From Isochrysis galbana (lineage: Eukaryota > Haptophyta > Isochrysidales > Isochrysidaceae): a stretch of 64,000 nt of DNA. Both the position numbers and the translations under genes were made by a program. The stretch spans positions 5,245,774 through 5,309,773 of the forward strand of contig CM030936.1 in NCBI GenBank assembly GCA_018136815.1. The letters are read 5' to 3'. Shown one piece after another: positions 43,787-53,569 of this stretch. The notes below the pieces were generated by a model that did no database searches, was not told the origin of the DNA, and saw only the letters and a list, made by a program, of their open reading frames with translations. Numbering within the stretch: the first letter of the stretch is position 1; every line of letters begins with the position of its first letter.

Positions 43787-44146
43787 GGCTGAGTAGTTGT
43801 ACACTTAGTAGTCCCATTGTGATGAGTGTGTATTAGTGTATTAGTGTGCAATGTGCAATGTGCAATGATACATTGAGAAAGATGCTAGCGAGCAAGAGGA
43901 GGAGGAGGGAGGCAAGGATGAGGGAGGCGGGGAGGGGGAGGCGAGAGCACGTGAGCGCGCGCAGGACAGGCCAGCGGGCCGTTGCGCATCGAGTGCTGAA
44001 CAAGTAGTAGTTAACTCAGTTAATTGGCCTTCGGGCGCAGCGCGAGGCAGTTAGTAACTACGTGGCGCCACTCTAGGGGCAGTTAGTGGCAGTTAACTAA
44101 GTTACCTAGGTAACTGCCTTACCTAGGCCCTAGCCTTGAGTAGAGC

Positions 44147-44606
44147 ACACACACGTATAACGTGAACAGAGGGGCGACGAGCAGCAGACAGAGCCGTTCA
44201 AAGGTAGGAGCGCACCTCGCAGAGCGCAAAAGTTGTCATAAACCGAACGCTGTATAGGTCACGACAACATTTTCTTCCCACATATTCCCCACTACATAAA
44301 CAAAGCATGCAACAGCTCAATCATTTCCTGCAACAGCTCAATCGTTTCCACATCATCATCAGTGGTATTCAGTTTAGTCGCGAGGACGAGTCGCACAACG
44401 CGACAATAAATAGTGATGCCAACCGAACTGCGGCCATGAGAGAGAAGATGATGGTTCACATTGCGGGCAAACAAGAAAAGACTAGCGAGATCCGTCGACA
44501 ACATGTTTGACCTTCGATGTCTACTCATGAGACTCTAGATTCAAATGTACATCTTGGAAGGATAGATGGTGCGGACAGTGCCACGGCTAGTCGTTTGTTT
44601 TAGCTA
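44147..44606. other. Intergenic, no gene seen
   Basis: Between the hAT element and the 3' end of the GT61 gene. Contains a duplicated gcaacagctcaat (44308 and 44330). Nothing else recognised. Confidence 0.4.
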
Positions 44607-46388
44607 CTAATATGGCTCCATCTCATGGAGCGCGGCCCGCATCAACGGCAAGAGTCTAACTGGGTCGACTCGCACAGATTCGTCCCTCCCTGGCTTCTTC
44701 TTTGCAAAGTCCTCTGGCCCCCACACTTGGTAATAGACCTTTGTGATATGTCGCACGTGCCGCCATAGCTCAGCTTCCATGGTCCATGAGCATGGGCCAT
44801 CTGCAAGATCGCACTCACCATGGCGTGCCTCCTCACCTTCGCCGAGCATGTAGTTGATAAGGACCGCGTGGGAGCCCTCCGGCATGAAGGGCAAAATCAT
44901 CGAGATGCCACCGGAAGGCGACACCGCCAAAGTGGTGCGGGAGACCAGCTGTAACTGTTCGCGCATGCTCATGCCAGAGAAATCGGTGACTACAATGTCG
45001 GCAATAGAGGAGAACTCTTGCCGGATTGCGGCCTGAACCCGTTTGAAATTCGCTATCACTCTCCGACCTTTCTTTGCCACAAGAAGAATCGTGTGCCGTG
45101 TGGGCGGAACGTCGGGGGCGATGCCGTGCGCCGCGAGGACACGGGCTCGGTATAGAGCAATGAGCGGTTCCTTTCCCATGTTCAGTTCCTCATGATTGAA
45201 GGAGTCGAACGTCCCACCAACCATCAGCTTCTCGAAGCACATGGGTCGTGTGCCATCACGGATACCGGTGGCGCCGCCAAGGTTGATACCATGTGCGACG
45301 GCATGCAACGTTGGCGGTTCTTCCAACCCAGTACCATACATTAAAGGGGCGAGGAAGGCCGCAGCAAACTTGCGGCAAACAACCGACGACGTAGCACGTT
45401 TCCCAAGATTTGCACACGGGTCTGTGCGCAGGATGCGAAGAGTTGGTGTGTAGATGCCCAGCTGGGCCATCGCCACTAGAAGTGGAAACCCCTCATCCCA
45501 TGCGACATGCCCGAGGTTAGTAGGCGCAAATGGTGCTGAGATTGCGCTCAGACCACCGAGCCATGCAGCATTCGATGGCAAAGGAGCAACGACCGTCTTT
45601 GCAGACCTGTCATAAAGTAGGAGTGGGGTTCGAATCTAGACAGATTAGCTCTAGGTGTGGCAAGGAAATGTGTTGGGTCGCATCTGGCAAAGGCAAACAG
45701 AAACAATGGTCCACATGACTAGAAGGAGAACAGTTGCGGTGCTCAGGTTCAAGCCTCACCACGTCATTTGATTTTTGTATGGAACTTCCTTGCTGAGAGC
45801 AACAAAGTCCTCATTCGAATGAGCACCTTCCCGCTTCCGCCAGCGGAAGCCGTACTGCGAGCCCCTTTTGTGGTCGTATATTGTGGGCAAAGAGAAATTG
45901 CTGCTTCCTGTAGTCGCAAGGGGTTCAATGTACCAGGCGTATGAGAAGAGCAACAAGGATGTAAATCAACGCCAGGCTTCAGAGTATGGCGTCTCGCCCC
46001 TATGCCTCTCACGGATGCTGTGCACGCCAGTGACGACAGCACTTGAAGCTGTGCAGCGTGTGGAGCCACCTGTTCTGACATGGAAGGTAAAGTCGGAAGT
46101 GTTCGGATGGTAGCAGACGCGCTCAAACAAGCATGCGCGGTGCGGCACCGCGCCGACTGTCTCGAGATCACCAACGCAACGCCATCGTGAGAAGGCCCTT
46201 TGCGGTACCGCCGGTGAGCCTGGCAGCTGGATGCGAACCGGCCTAGGGCTGCGCAGCAGAAGGATCTCCTCGGGACCCGGTGGCGCCTCCGTGCGATACG
46301 CCGGCACGACGCTCGAGCTAGCCCGCCAAACTATGAGCAGGGCGAGTGCGCCGAGCAGCGAGAAGCGGAGGACTTCGCGCGCCTCCAT
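44607..46388 (-). CDS. GT61 (DUF563) glycosyltransferase, 3 exons
   Basis: Exons 46388-46070, 45907-45760 and 45606-44607: 1467 nt, 488 aa, every junction in frame with GT-AG introns (162 and 153 bp). The start MEAREVLRFSLLGALALLIV is a type II signal anchor. The conserved N-terminal Cys motif (HRACLFERVCYHPNTSDFTF) precedes the catalytic domain: NLGHVAWDEGFPLLVAMAQL, then KKGRRVIANFKRVQAAIRQE, TDFSGMSMREQLQLVSRTTL and AVSPSGGISMILPFMPEGSH, which is the DUF563/GT61 core. Family members transfer xylose, arabinose or GlcNAc in the secretory pathway; which sugar applies here cannot be read. The last residues (RAALHEMEPY) give a natural C terminus. Confidence 0.9.
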
Positions 46389-46570
46389 CGACGCCTTGCC
46401 ACCTCGCCACAAAAATATTGTACTACTATATTCTAATCCTGTACTCCTCTCATAGAACTCTCTAGTTCCCATCTATGGTTATAACAGTGGTCCATGACGT
46501 TACTACGCCCAGTCACTCACTATGAGGGTGCGCAGGCCACCAGCTGCAATGGGTGAATAATGGTCTAAAT

Positions 46571-46734
46571 TTAAAATCATTCAATATTCTCACCGCACAC
46601 GCGGCCGCGGACCCACTACTTTGTTCACGCAGCAAACTTTCTACTTTCTACACCTACACCCCCACTCCCGCGGCCCTTCCCTTCTCCCGGGGGGGCTCGT
46701 GCCCCCCCATGGGCGAACCAAATATAAACTTAGC
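46571..46734 (-). mobile_element. R1 retroelement, internally deleted, with 17-bp TSD
   Basis: 164 bp flanked by tgaataatggtctaaat at 46554-46570 and 46735-46751. It keeps both ends of the 760-bp element and lacks about 600 bp of the middle. Confidence 0.9.
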
Positions 46735-46751
46735 TGAATAATGGTCTAAAT

Positions 46752-47460
46752 AGGCTTCATGTCTATGATCTGTGTGTTGGTTGGAGGGGAGGCCACCCAT
46801 AGGGGAAGCCACATGGCTGGGCCCCCAGCACAAAGAGACGCAACCCAAAGCGCCTCCCAGCAATTGCGAGCCAAAAAAAAGGCCCGCCCCCCCCTTCCCC
46901 CGACGCCAGACCCAAAGTAATGCACATGGGTCGACCCCCCGAAACCGAACGAAAAGGACCGAGGGAGGGGGGCGAAAAGGGAGTGAGGGCGGGGCAAGTC
47001 GGGCTCGTCGTCCTCGTCCGAATCATCCTCGTCTATCTCGGTGTCGGTGCCGACGCCGTTCGAGTCGCCGTTCGAGTCGCTGGATTTCTTGGAGTTCGCT
47101 GAGGGTCGAGGAGGGCGAGGAGCTTGGAGAACTGGAGTAGGACGTCCATCTTCATAAAGTAGGAGCTCGAGCTCGAGGTCGTTGCCCTGCGCGTCGTCGG
47201 TTCGGAGCGACTCGATCTCTCGATCTCGGTCGTCTGGCGCCGCCCCGATCCTTCCCAGAGCCCAGAGCACGAGCATTTTGTTCTTCTCATCATCTTGCCA
47301 CTTCTCGAGTACGCCGGTGTACTTGGGCTGGGTGGAGTGCTGTGATGCCCATTGCATGCCAAACGCCTCGGCCTTGACGCCTTGACGCGCACCACCACGT
47401 TCTTCACGGAGCGGAGGCTCTTCAGGATCTTCACGATTTCATCGAATGTCTGAGTGGGTC
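46752..47460 (-). pseudogene. Unidentified ORF with 8-bp duplication frameshift
   Basis: On minus, a frame beginning QTFDEIVKILKSLRSVKNVV reaches RVKA, then the 8 bases gtcaaggc are repeated in tandem (about 47372-47387). Coding continues in the next frame as EAFGMQWASQHSTQPKYTGV, then WQDDEKNKMLVLWALGRIGA, acidic DEDDSDEDDEPD and a Gly-rich tail to 46746. The acceptor-like sequence cccactcag precedes it. I do not recognise the family; a transposon protein is possible. The end runs into the R1 target duplication. Confidence 0.4.
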
Positions 47461-48562
47461 ATGGGTGTGTGTGTGTCAGCTTTTTGTGGCTCGCGTGCGG
47501 CGATGACGCTGATGTGCATGATCTGTTGGGTGTGACAGAGATGTGGCGGCCGTGCGAGAGCGTCGCGCTCGCTGTCACCTGTGTCGGCATGCTCGTCGGT
47601 CGGTCGTGAGTGTGGGAGGCTGAGGTCGTCAAAAAGTTGGTACCTGAGAGCATGTGCAGATGTGCAGGCCCGCGCCATGGGTCAGGGAGGGTGGGAGATG
47701 GTCTGACAAGCGTGTCAGACATCGGCCGACAGTCCGACGGGCCCTCTGCGCGGGGGGGGGTCGGGAGCAATGGCGGGCAACCTTTCAGAGGGCCCAGTTT
47801 GGGTGAGATCTGATGGGACCCAAAGGCGGGCCCCTGACCTGAGCGGCCAGGGGCTGGCATGGGGGAGGGTGGGGGGCCGTCGCGCACCACTTTGGTGGGA
47901 GGTGCACCCGCCGGTGGCCCGCAAGGGGGGCCATTGCGAGGGGGAATCCCAGCCAGGGTCCTACGACGCCATCATCTTCGTAGGACGCGGTCCTATAATG
48001 TAGGACGGAACTTTTTAGCCGCTCGGTCATCTTCAAGAACAGTGCTTTTGCAATAGATACAGATATACATTCCCTATGTCCATGGGATTCATTTCGACAA
48101 TCGAAATCGAAAACACGAAAATCTCTCTAGCGATGTAGCATTAGCATGTAGCACGTAGCACGGAAGACGGAAGTGTAGCCCGGGAAGACATGACCACGTG
48201 AAAGCTCAGTAACAGCTCGCAATGAGACTGCAGGATTTATGCGATGCGCAATTCGAGGGCGCGAAATCTTGCCCCTTTCACCTCCTTCTTTTCCATTCTG
48301 GCTCGCAAACGGCTAGTAGCTGCAGCCCAAGCGTCCCGAAACACCCTATCTAGGGCTAGGGTGCACCAGCGCAAGAGCGGTGCTCACCAAGACCTCGCAA
48401 AGTGAGACAAATCTGCACCAATGGATAAATGATGGGTCCAGGTTCATGTCGCATTGTATGATGAACGGACGTGTTGGTCCTTAGGTCCTTTGCTTCTAAC
48501 TCATTTGGGATTGGGAGGCTGTGATGGCCGCGACCGGCCGATGTCGTTCATCACCCGGAACA
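47461..48562. other. Intergenic, no gene seen
   Basis: Contains (gt)n at 47465-47475, a G run at 47751-47760 and inverted pairs of cctacga/tcgtagg (about 47960-47985) and gtcctataatgtaggac (about 47990-48006). No coding segment with consistent composition. Confidence 0.4.
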
Positions 48563-50050
48563 TTAAAAACGATCTTGTGGGTCGACAAAGAGAGCACGGA
48601 GACGCGTGCTAGGTGCCGCAGACTGCTCCGAGGCTGAAGCTGCAGGTCCGTCACCCATGTGGTTAAGCTCAGAAAACTGATCTGCGGTCGCTTGAGACAA
48701 GTCGCCAAACTCGGTCGATGGATCGACTTCGCCAGAGGCTGTTCCTGCACCCGCATTGGCAAAGCTCAAGCCCGTCTTGATGCCCTCCCACATGTAGTCC
48801 TGCCACGTGGCATGTCCGGCGGCCTTGGCGTCTCCGGTACCTACTTGCTCAGACATCTGTCCTGCTGATTGGACCTGCTGTGTGCTTGATGGTGCAGCAT
48901 TTCCTATGGCACCTAAGATTTGCTCGGCATTCGAGGGTGGCCTTTGGTTGAGGGTGTCGAAATTCCCACTCGTTTGCTGGGAAAGCTCGCCGAATGTAAC
49001 CGACGGATCCTTTTGTCCGCTGGCGCTATTGGCTCCCGCTTCGGCGTAGTTGACACCCGTGCTGATGCCGGCATTCATGTACTCTTGCCAAGGCGCCGCC
49101 TTCTCTTCAGGCATGCTCCTCGGTTCAGGTGCACCCCACTCTTGTGCGGTTCCCCATGAGCTGGATGGTGCTGAGTCTGCCTCGTGCGCCTGTGGCGAAT
49201 GTGCCTCTTGCTCTGGTGAGGTGTCGTGCGGTGCATCACCTCGGTGGTTGAGCACCGAGAACTTGTCGCTCGTCTGTTGAGAGAGACCGCCAAAATCATT
49301 GGACGGGTCTGAGGTGCCCTCTGCAACGCCCGCTGCCGCAGATGCGTAGGCGATTCCTGTCTCGATGCCGGCCATCATATAGTCCCTCCAGGTGGCATGG
49401 CCTTGAGGTAGTTCATTGCTTTGGCTACCATCGGTACTGTGAGTATGTGCGCCACCGGCTCGCGCTGGCTTGTCTACGCGGTCGTCTGCAGCAGGTGGGG
49501 GGACTCGGCCGATTTCGACCCCGGTAAGTGCCTGGATTGGGCCCTTGAGGCTGCTCTCGACCGCATCCACAATGGAGGCATGGAGGTTGTTGGAGGCCGA
49601 GGATGCAGACGCTGCAGTTGTAGATGAGCTCACGGGCATCGGGGGCCTTATGTTGTCCGCGGGCAGCGAGCTTTCCACATTGTGCTGCTGTGTGTGTTCG
49701 CCAGCATGGTTGATCGCGCCAAAATTGTCACTTGTATCTTGAGAGAGCTGCGAGAAGTCTTGATCGCCGTTTGCTGCAGCCTGTGCGTACTGTACGCCGG
49801 TGGAGATACCCTGGTTCATGTACGCTTGCCAGCCGACGCCGAGCTCGCGGTGCTTGGAATCGGTCGCTCGGTCACGGTCGATGGCGTGGAGCGTGTCGGT
49901 CGCCTCTGCGATCCGCATCTTCTCGGCAGTGATGCGGTGCTCGGAGAGGGCAATCTGGTCGAGGAGCAAGCGGATGTGCTCGTTGTCCGTCTGCTCCGCC
50001 GCGTTCGCATGCGCCAGGATCGCCATCGCACTCATGAGCTTGTACATCAT
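48563..50050 (-). CDS. Secreted protein with four copies of an unrecognised ~50-residue repeat
   Basis: 495 residues in one exon from the ATG at 50048-50050. Residues 1-17 (MMYKLMSAMAILAHANA) look like a signal peptide with cleavage after Ala17. A helical segment follows (EHIRLLLDQIALSEHRITAE). Four repeats then occur at about 74-116, 221-271, 321-370 and 416-467, with the consensus W-[QR]-x-YM-x-x-GI-x-TG-x-x-[YF]-A-x-A, a variable Gly/Ser/Asp loop, then DPS-x-x-F-x-x-LSQ-x-T-[SA]-x-x-F-x-x-[LI]-N. Linkers are Ser/Ala/Pro/His-rich. No family recognised and no enzyme motif is visible; export and surface or scale-matrix use are inference. The frame could be extended to 50809 through a GA microsatellite, but that part is Arg/Ser low complexity. 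Confidence 0.75.
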   Translation of the reverse strand: MMYKLMSAMAILAHANAAEQTDNEHIRLLLDQIALSEHRITAEKMRIAEATDTLHAIDRDRATDSKHRELGVGWQAYMNQGISTGVQYAQAAANGDQDFSQLSQDTSDNFGAINHAGEHTQQHNVESSLPADNIRPPMPVSSSTTAASASSASNNLHASIVDAVESSLKGPIQALTGVEIGRVPPPAADDRVDKPARAGGAHTHSTDGSQSNELPQGHATWRDYMMAGIETGIAYASAAAGVAEGTSDPSNDFGGLSQQTSDKFSVLNHRGDAPHDTSPEQEAHSPQAHEADSAPSSSWGTAQEWGAPEPRSMPEEKAAPWQEYMNAGISTGVNYAEAGANSASGQKDPSVTFGELSQQTSGNFDTLNQRPPSNAEQILGAIGNAAPSSTQQVQSAGQMSEQVGTGDAKAAGHATWQDYMWEGIKTGLSFANAGAGTASGEVDPSTEFGDLSQATADQFSELNHMGDGPAASASEQSAAPSTRLRALFVDPQDRF

Positions 50051-50337
50051 GTTGGCGAGGAGTGGGCCGGACGGTCTGAGCCAAGGGAGCGACGGACGGA
50101 AGGAGGGGGAGGAGGGAAAGGCTCGCTCCTTCTTCCTTATCTTTTGGCAACTACTGACAGAGTAGGGGTGAATGGGGGGCTCCTCCCCCTCCCCCCCGGC
50201 ACTACAAGTGCCCTCTAATAAAAAGAAGGGCCGGAGGATGGATCCAGGTTTCCGCGAGCCCAAAAGGAGCGAACAAGGTTTAATGGAGCAACCCAGGGAT
50301 AAGAGGAGCGAACCAGGTTTAGGAGGAGCGAACCAGG

Positions 50338-50735
50338 TTTGGGGGGGGGGGGGGGGCGGGGGGGGGGGGGCGAAGGAGGGGGGGGGCGCAAGTGCATTGG
50401 GAGTTCGCGCGGGGCGAGAGGGGGAGCGAGAGAGAGGGAGAGCGAGAGCGAGAGGGAAAGGGAGAGCGAGGGTGAGGGCGAGGGCGAGGAAGAGGGAGAG
50501 GGCGAGGGCGACAGCGACAACGAGAGCGACAGCGAGAGGGAGAGGGAGAGGGGAGGGAGAGCGAGGCGAGCGAGAGCGAGGAGCGAGGAGCGAGGAGCGC
50601 GAGCGAGAGCGAGAGCGCGAGCGAGAGCGAGGAGCGAGGAGCGAGGAGCGCGAGCGCGAGCGCGAGCGAGAGCGCGAGCGAGAGCGCGAGCGAGAGCGCG
50701 AGCGAGAGCGAGAGCGAGAGCGAGAGCGAGCTAGG
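50338..50735. repeat. Poly-G and (GAGCGA)n low-complexity tract
   Basis: A G run at 50340-50370 is followed by about 330 bp of gagcga/gagaggg repeats. It lies upstream of the secreted-repeat gene, and all long Arg/Ser/Glu frames through it are artefacts. Confidence 0.95.
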
Positions 50736-50923
50736 GGTTGGCGGATAGGGCGTGGAATACCCCCCGGAGAGCCCCATCTAGGTACAAGTAGATAGTGCCC
50801 AACTGCCATCTAGGTAGAGGTAGATGTAGATAGTGTCCAACTGCCTTCTAGGTAGATGTAGATACTGCATATTCCGTCCTAGATACCTAGATATCTGAGA
50901 TATCTAGGTATCTACCCTTCGGG

Positions 50924-51537
50924 AGAAAAACTATCGTTATAGTTTTAGCGATGGAGCGCGCGCCGACCGCTCCCACCTCCCAGCCCCCCGCCGCCACGAC
51001 GCCCCAACGGGGCAGCCCCAAACCGCCGGAGCCCAAGCGCGCTCAACCCTCAGCCCCGCCTGACCAGGACGTCGACATGGCGCCGCCGCCCTCGCCTCCC
51101 AAACAGCCACACAGCCAGGGAGCAGGTAGGGTCCTGTTCCCAGCTGCAGACCAAAGCCAGGGCAATGCCCTTCCTCCCGCCTCCCTCGCTTCGCCACCCA
51201 ACCAAGGACTCCCCATGGGGGCTGGCAGCACTGCTGCCACCCCCATGGTGGCAACTCCTACCATCAATGCACCCCTCGGGGGCGGGCACTTGACACAACA
51301 ATCCATCATGGGAGCCTTTGCGCTCTCAAACCAACAACCAACACCAGCACAGAAGTCATACGCAGAAGCCGCCCAGCATGGACCCAAAGGAAAGGCCCCC
51401 CCTCCATTTGCTAGGAAAGGAAACGGGGGGGGGGGGAAAGGGGTGTGGTATGAAAGGGAGGGAGGGTAGTTAGGAGTAGCACTAGCAATCTGCCCCACGC
51501 CGTGCATGTAGCGGCTAGTTTTTTTAAGATTTTTTTT
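50924..51537 (+). mobile_element. Short LINE-derived element with 19-bp TSD
   Basis: 614 bp bounded by taggtatctacccttcggg at 50905-50923 and 51538-51556. It starts agaaaaactatcgttatagt, carries the ORF1 start (50951-51469, MERAPTAPTSQPPAATTPQR and on) and ends in a T-rich tail after gtagcggctag. Both ends appear intact while the rest of ORF1 and all of ORF2 are missing, so this is a non-autonomous derivative moved by the parent LINE. Confidence 0.9.
50951..51469 (+). CDS. LINE ORF1-like N-terminal part (MERAP family)
   Basis: 172 residues, Pro/Gln/Ala-rich. It is nearly identical to residues 1-150 of the frame at 35631 (LGGGHLTQQSIMGAFALSNQ), then diverges in a Gly/Lys-rich tail caused by a g run. 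The folded C-terminal third of the longer copy is absent. Confidence 0.6.
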   Translation: MERAPTAPTSQPPAATTPQRGSPKPPEPKRAQPSAPPDQDVDMAPPPSPPKQPHSQGAGRVLFPAADQSQGNALPPASLASPPNQGLPMGAGSTAATPMVATPTINAPLGGGHLTQQSIMGAFALSNQQPTPAQKSYAEAAQHGPKGKAPPPFARKGNGGGGKGVWYEREGG

Positions 51538-51556
51538 TAGGTATCTACCCTTCGGG

Positions 51557-52094
51557 CCTAAACTTCAAGTTATAAGAATCCGGGCGCCCGCCCGTCCGCC
51601 CGAGAAGTCCGCGCGCGGCCCGCGGCGTCATCGCCATGAGAGTCGCTCTGGCCTGCCAGCCCTTTCGAGGCCTGCTGGGACATCTTCACCTGCGTCGGCG
51701 TGCGGCATCGGCCAGCGGCTCAGTGCAGCCGCCGATATTCCCAGTTGTAATTATTTTTTATTGAGCGTGCGGCATCCCCCAGACGAAAGTTGTTGATTTC
51801 CCCCCCCCTACCCCCGTACGCGGAAGGTTGTCAGATTTGGACCGCGCCCCACGACCGCTCATTTGGTACCCCTCGTGGACACGTGATAGCCAATCAGTCA
51901 TCAGATCTGCATGTACCACCACGACGACACGCGTATTCACCACAGCACTCCGAGTTATTTTGGCACACCGACCCTGGCTCGCGGCATGGCGTTTCACACG
52001 GTGCTCCTGGGCCTCTCCTTCGGGGTGCTCGCGGGGGGGGCTCATGGTAGGGTGAGAGTCCCCACGGGAGGGGAAGAAACCCTGAGGGAAAGGA
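51557..52094. other. Intergenic, no gene seen
   Basis: G+C-rich cgcccgcccgtccgcccga at about 51585. No coding evidence. Confidence 0.35.
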
Positions 52095-53206
52095 GACCAA
52101 ATGAAGGCAAGCCGCCTTGGGCCCTGGTCTCCCCTGCCTCTCCCTCGCTGGCACTCCTGGGCCTCAGTGGCCCCCACTCTGCATCTGTCTGCCTGTCGAA
52201 CAGGGGGGGAGGGGGGGTTGGAGCGATGGGCTGGCCACGACAAGCCAGGACGCGCGAGGCAGGCGAGCCTGCCAGGGAGAGAGTGGGTCAGCAGGGCAGT
52301 GGGCTCCTGGCAAGCCATCAGGCGTGCCAGGAGCATGGGTGGTTCCTCCCCCATGGCAGGGGAGGAGTGGAGAGAGAAGAGGGGGGGGGCTCGTGCCCCC
52401 CCATGGGCGAACTAAAAAAAAAAACCTTCTAATATTCTTACCGCACTCGCGGCGAATGGAACCACTACCTACTACACATAGTACGTAGCATACTTTCTAC
52501 ACCCCCACTCCCCGGCCCTTCTCCCCCCGCCATCAGGCGGCTCCCCCCGTGCACTACTAGGGGGATAGGGGTGAAGGGCTTAGATATGGTCCGGTGGCCC
52601 GCGCCACCCCCCGGTGATCTTTCCCCCCCTTCCTCCTGTGTCTCCGAGTGGGCGGTGGCTTCAGTCCCGACTTATCCTGTAAACAGGAGCGGGACTTACC
52701 AATTTTTCGGTGAGCGGAGCTCTCGCTCCGCCCACCCCCTTCTCCGCGCCCTCTCTCCCCTCTCCTGCGGCACGCGCGATGGCGCGCCTGTGGCAGGCCT
52801 CCAGCTGCCCTCTGGCGACCCCTGGAGGCTCCCGGAGGCCAGCTCAGGGGGCAGAGGAGGCTGGGGCTGGGCCCTGGCCTCCCCTGCCTCTCCCTCGCTG
52901 GCGCTCTCGAGCCTCAGGGGCCCCCACGCTGCACCTGTCTGCCTGTCGACCAAGGGGGGAGGGGGGGTTGGAGCAATGGGCTGGCCACGACTGGCCATGA
53001 CGAGCGAATCAGGCGTGCCTGTGAGTGAGAGAGTGGGTCAGCAGGGCAGTGGCTTCCTGGCAAGCCATCAGGCATGCCAGGAGGATGGGTGGTTCCTCCC
53101 CCATGGCAGGGGAGGAGTGGAGAGAGGGGGGGGCTCGTGCCCCCCCATGGGTCAACCAAGTATAAACTTAGTTGCCCCATGGGCGAACTAAGTATAAACT
53201 TAGTTG
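52095..53206 (-). mobile_element. Outer R1 copy (truncated), split by an inner R1
   Basis: R1 sequence from 52095 to 52415 resumes at 53192-53206 (agtataaacttagttg end), after the inner insertion. Its left part, corresponding to the element's tail half, is missing. The inner copy's duplication ccccatgggcgaactaa is itself R1 sequence, which proves the nesting. Confidence 0.85.
52416..53174 (-). mobile_element. R1 retroelement copy, complete, with 17-bp TSD, nested in another R1
   Basis: 759 bp flanked by ccccatgggcgaactaa at 52399-52415 and 53175-53191. The tail on the left is a short A run followed by ccttctaatattcttaccgc. Confidence 0.9.
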
Positions 53207-53254
53207 CGGCGACGTAAGTAAGAGTCTCCGACAGCAAATAGCGAGCGGGTGAGG

Positions 53255-53395
53255 CGTAGGGCCTAGTAAGGGTTTCGCGAAACTGTTTACGAAACTTTGG
53301 GGGGTTTCGGCTGGAAAAAACTTTCGCGAAACATCGGGGGGTAAATGACCCGAACGCGAAACATACGCAAAACATCGCGAAACATTTAATGTCGG
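53255..53395. repeat. Cluster of cgaaac/gcgaaac motifs
   Basis: About seven copies of c(g)cgaaac, several as the palindrome tttcgcgaaa, within 140 bp. Function unknown; downstream (on minus) of the LINE ORF1 remnant. Confidence 0.6.
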
Positions 53396-53399
53396 GAAG

Positions 53400-53541
53400 A
53401 CCAGTATGTAGCAGTATTGGGTCGTCTTGGCGCGGTCGCCTCGGCGACAGCGGTGTCTCCATCAATACCTCGTCCAGCGTCCAGCGCGGCGAGGGCCGCG
53501 GCAGCGGGGGAGGGAGAGGGAGGCGGAGGCGGCTCGCGCTC
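53400..53541 (-). pseudogene. LINE ORF1 start, frameshifted by a 7-bp duplication
   Basis: The ATG at 53539-53541 opens MEREPPPPPSPSPAAAALAA. A tandem 7-base repeat (cgtccag twice, 53470-53483) shifts the frame; the next frame carries LDEVLMETPLSPRRPRQDDP, homologous to the copy at 10114. An imperfect stem (ctattagt aa actgatag) precedes the ATG. Confidence 0.75.
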
Positions 53542-53569
53542 CATGACCCTATCAGTTTACTAATAGTTG

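Larger units (their letters stand above)
41817..44138 (+). mobile_element. hAT-type DNA transposon encoding chromodomain-dimerisation protein
   Basis: Terminal inverted repeats CAAGGCTAGGG (41817-41827) and its complement ccctagccttg (44128-44138). Flanking 8-bp duplications are agcagagc (41809-41816) and agtagagc (44139-44146), with one mismatch. Subterminal ggcagtta/taactgcc motifs are clustered at both ends (41830-41935 and 44045-44125). The element contains one gene (42072-43786), interrupted by an R1 insertion. Confidence 0.85.

Noticed and set aside
47459..47890. 143-codon minus frame
   Set aside because: Mixed His/Thr/Pro composition from gt-rich sequence; no domain and inconsistent third-position GC.
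50051..50809. Arg/Ser-rich N-terminal extension of the secreted-repeat protein
   Set aside because: It is the GA microsatellite read in frame; the signal peptide starts at 50050.
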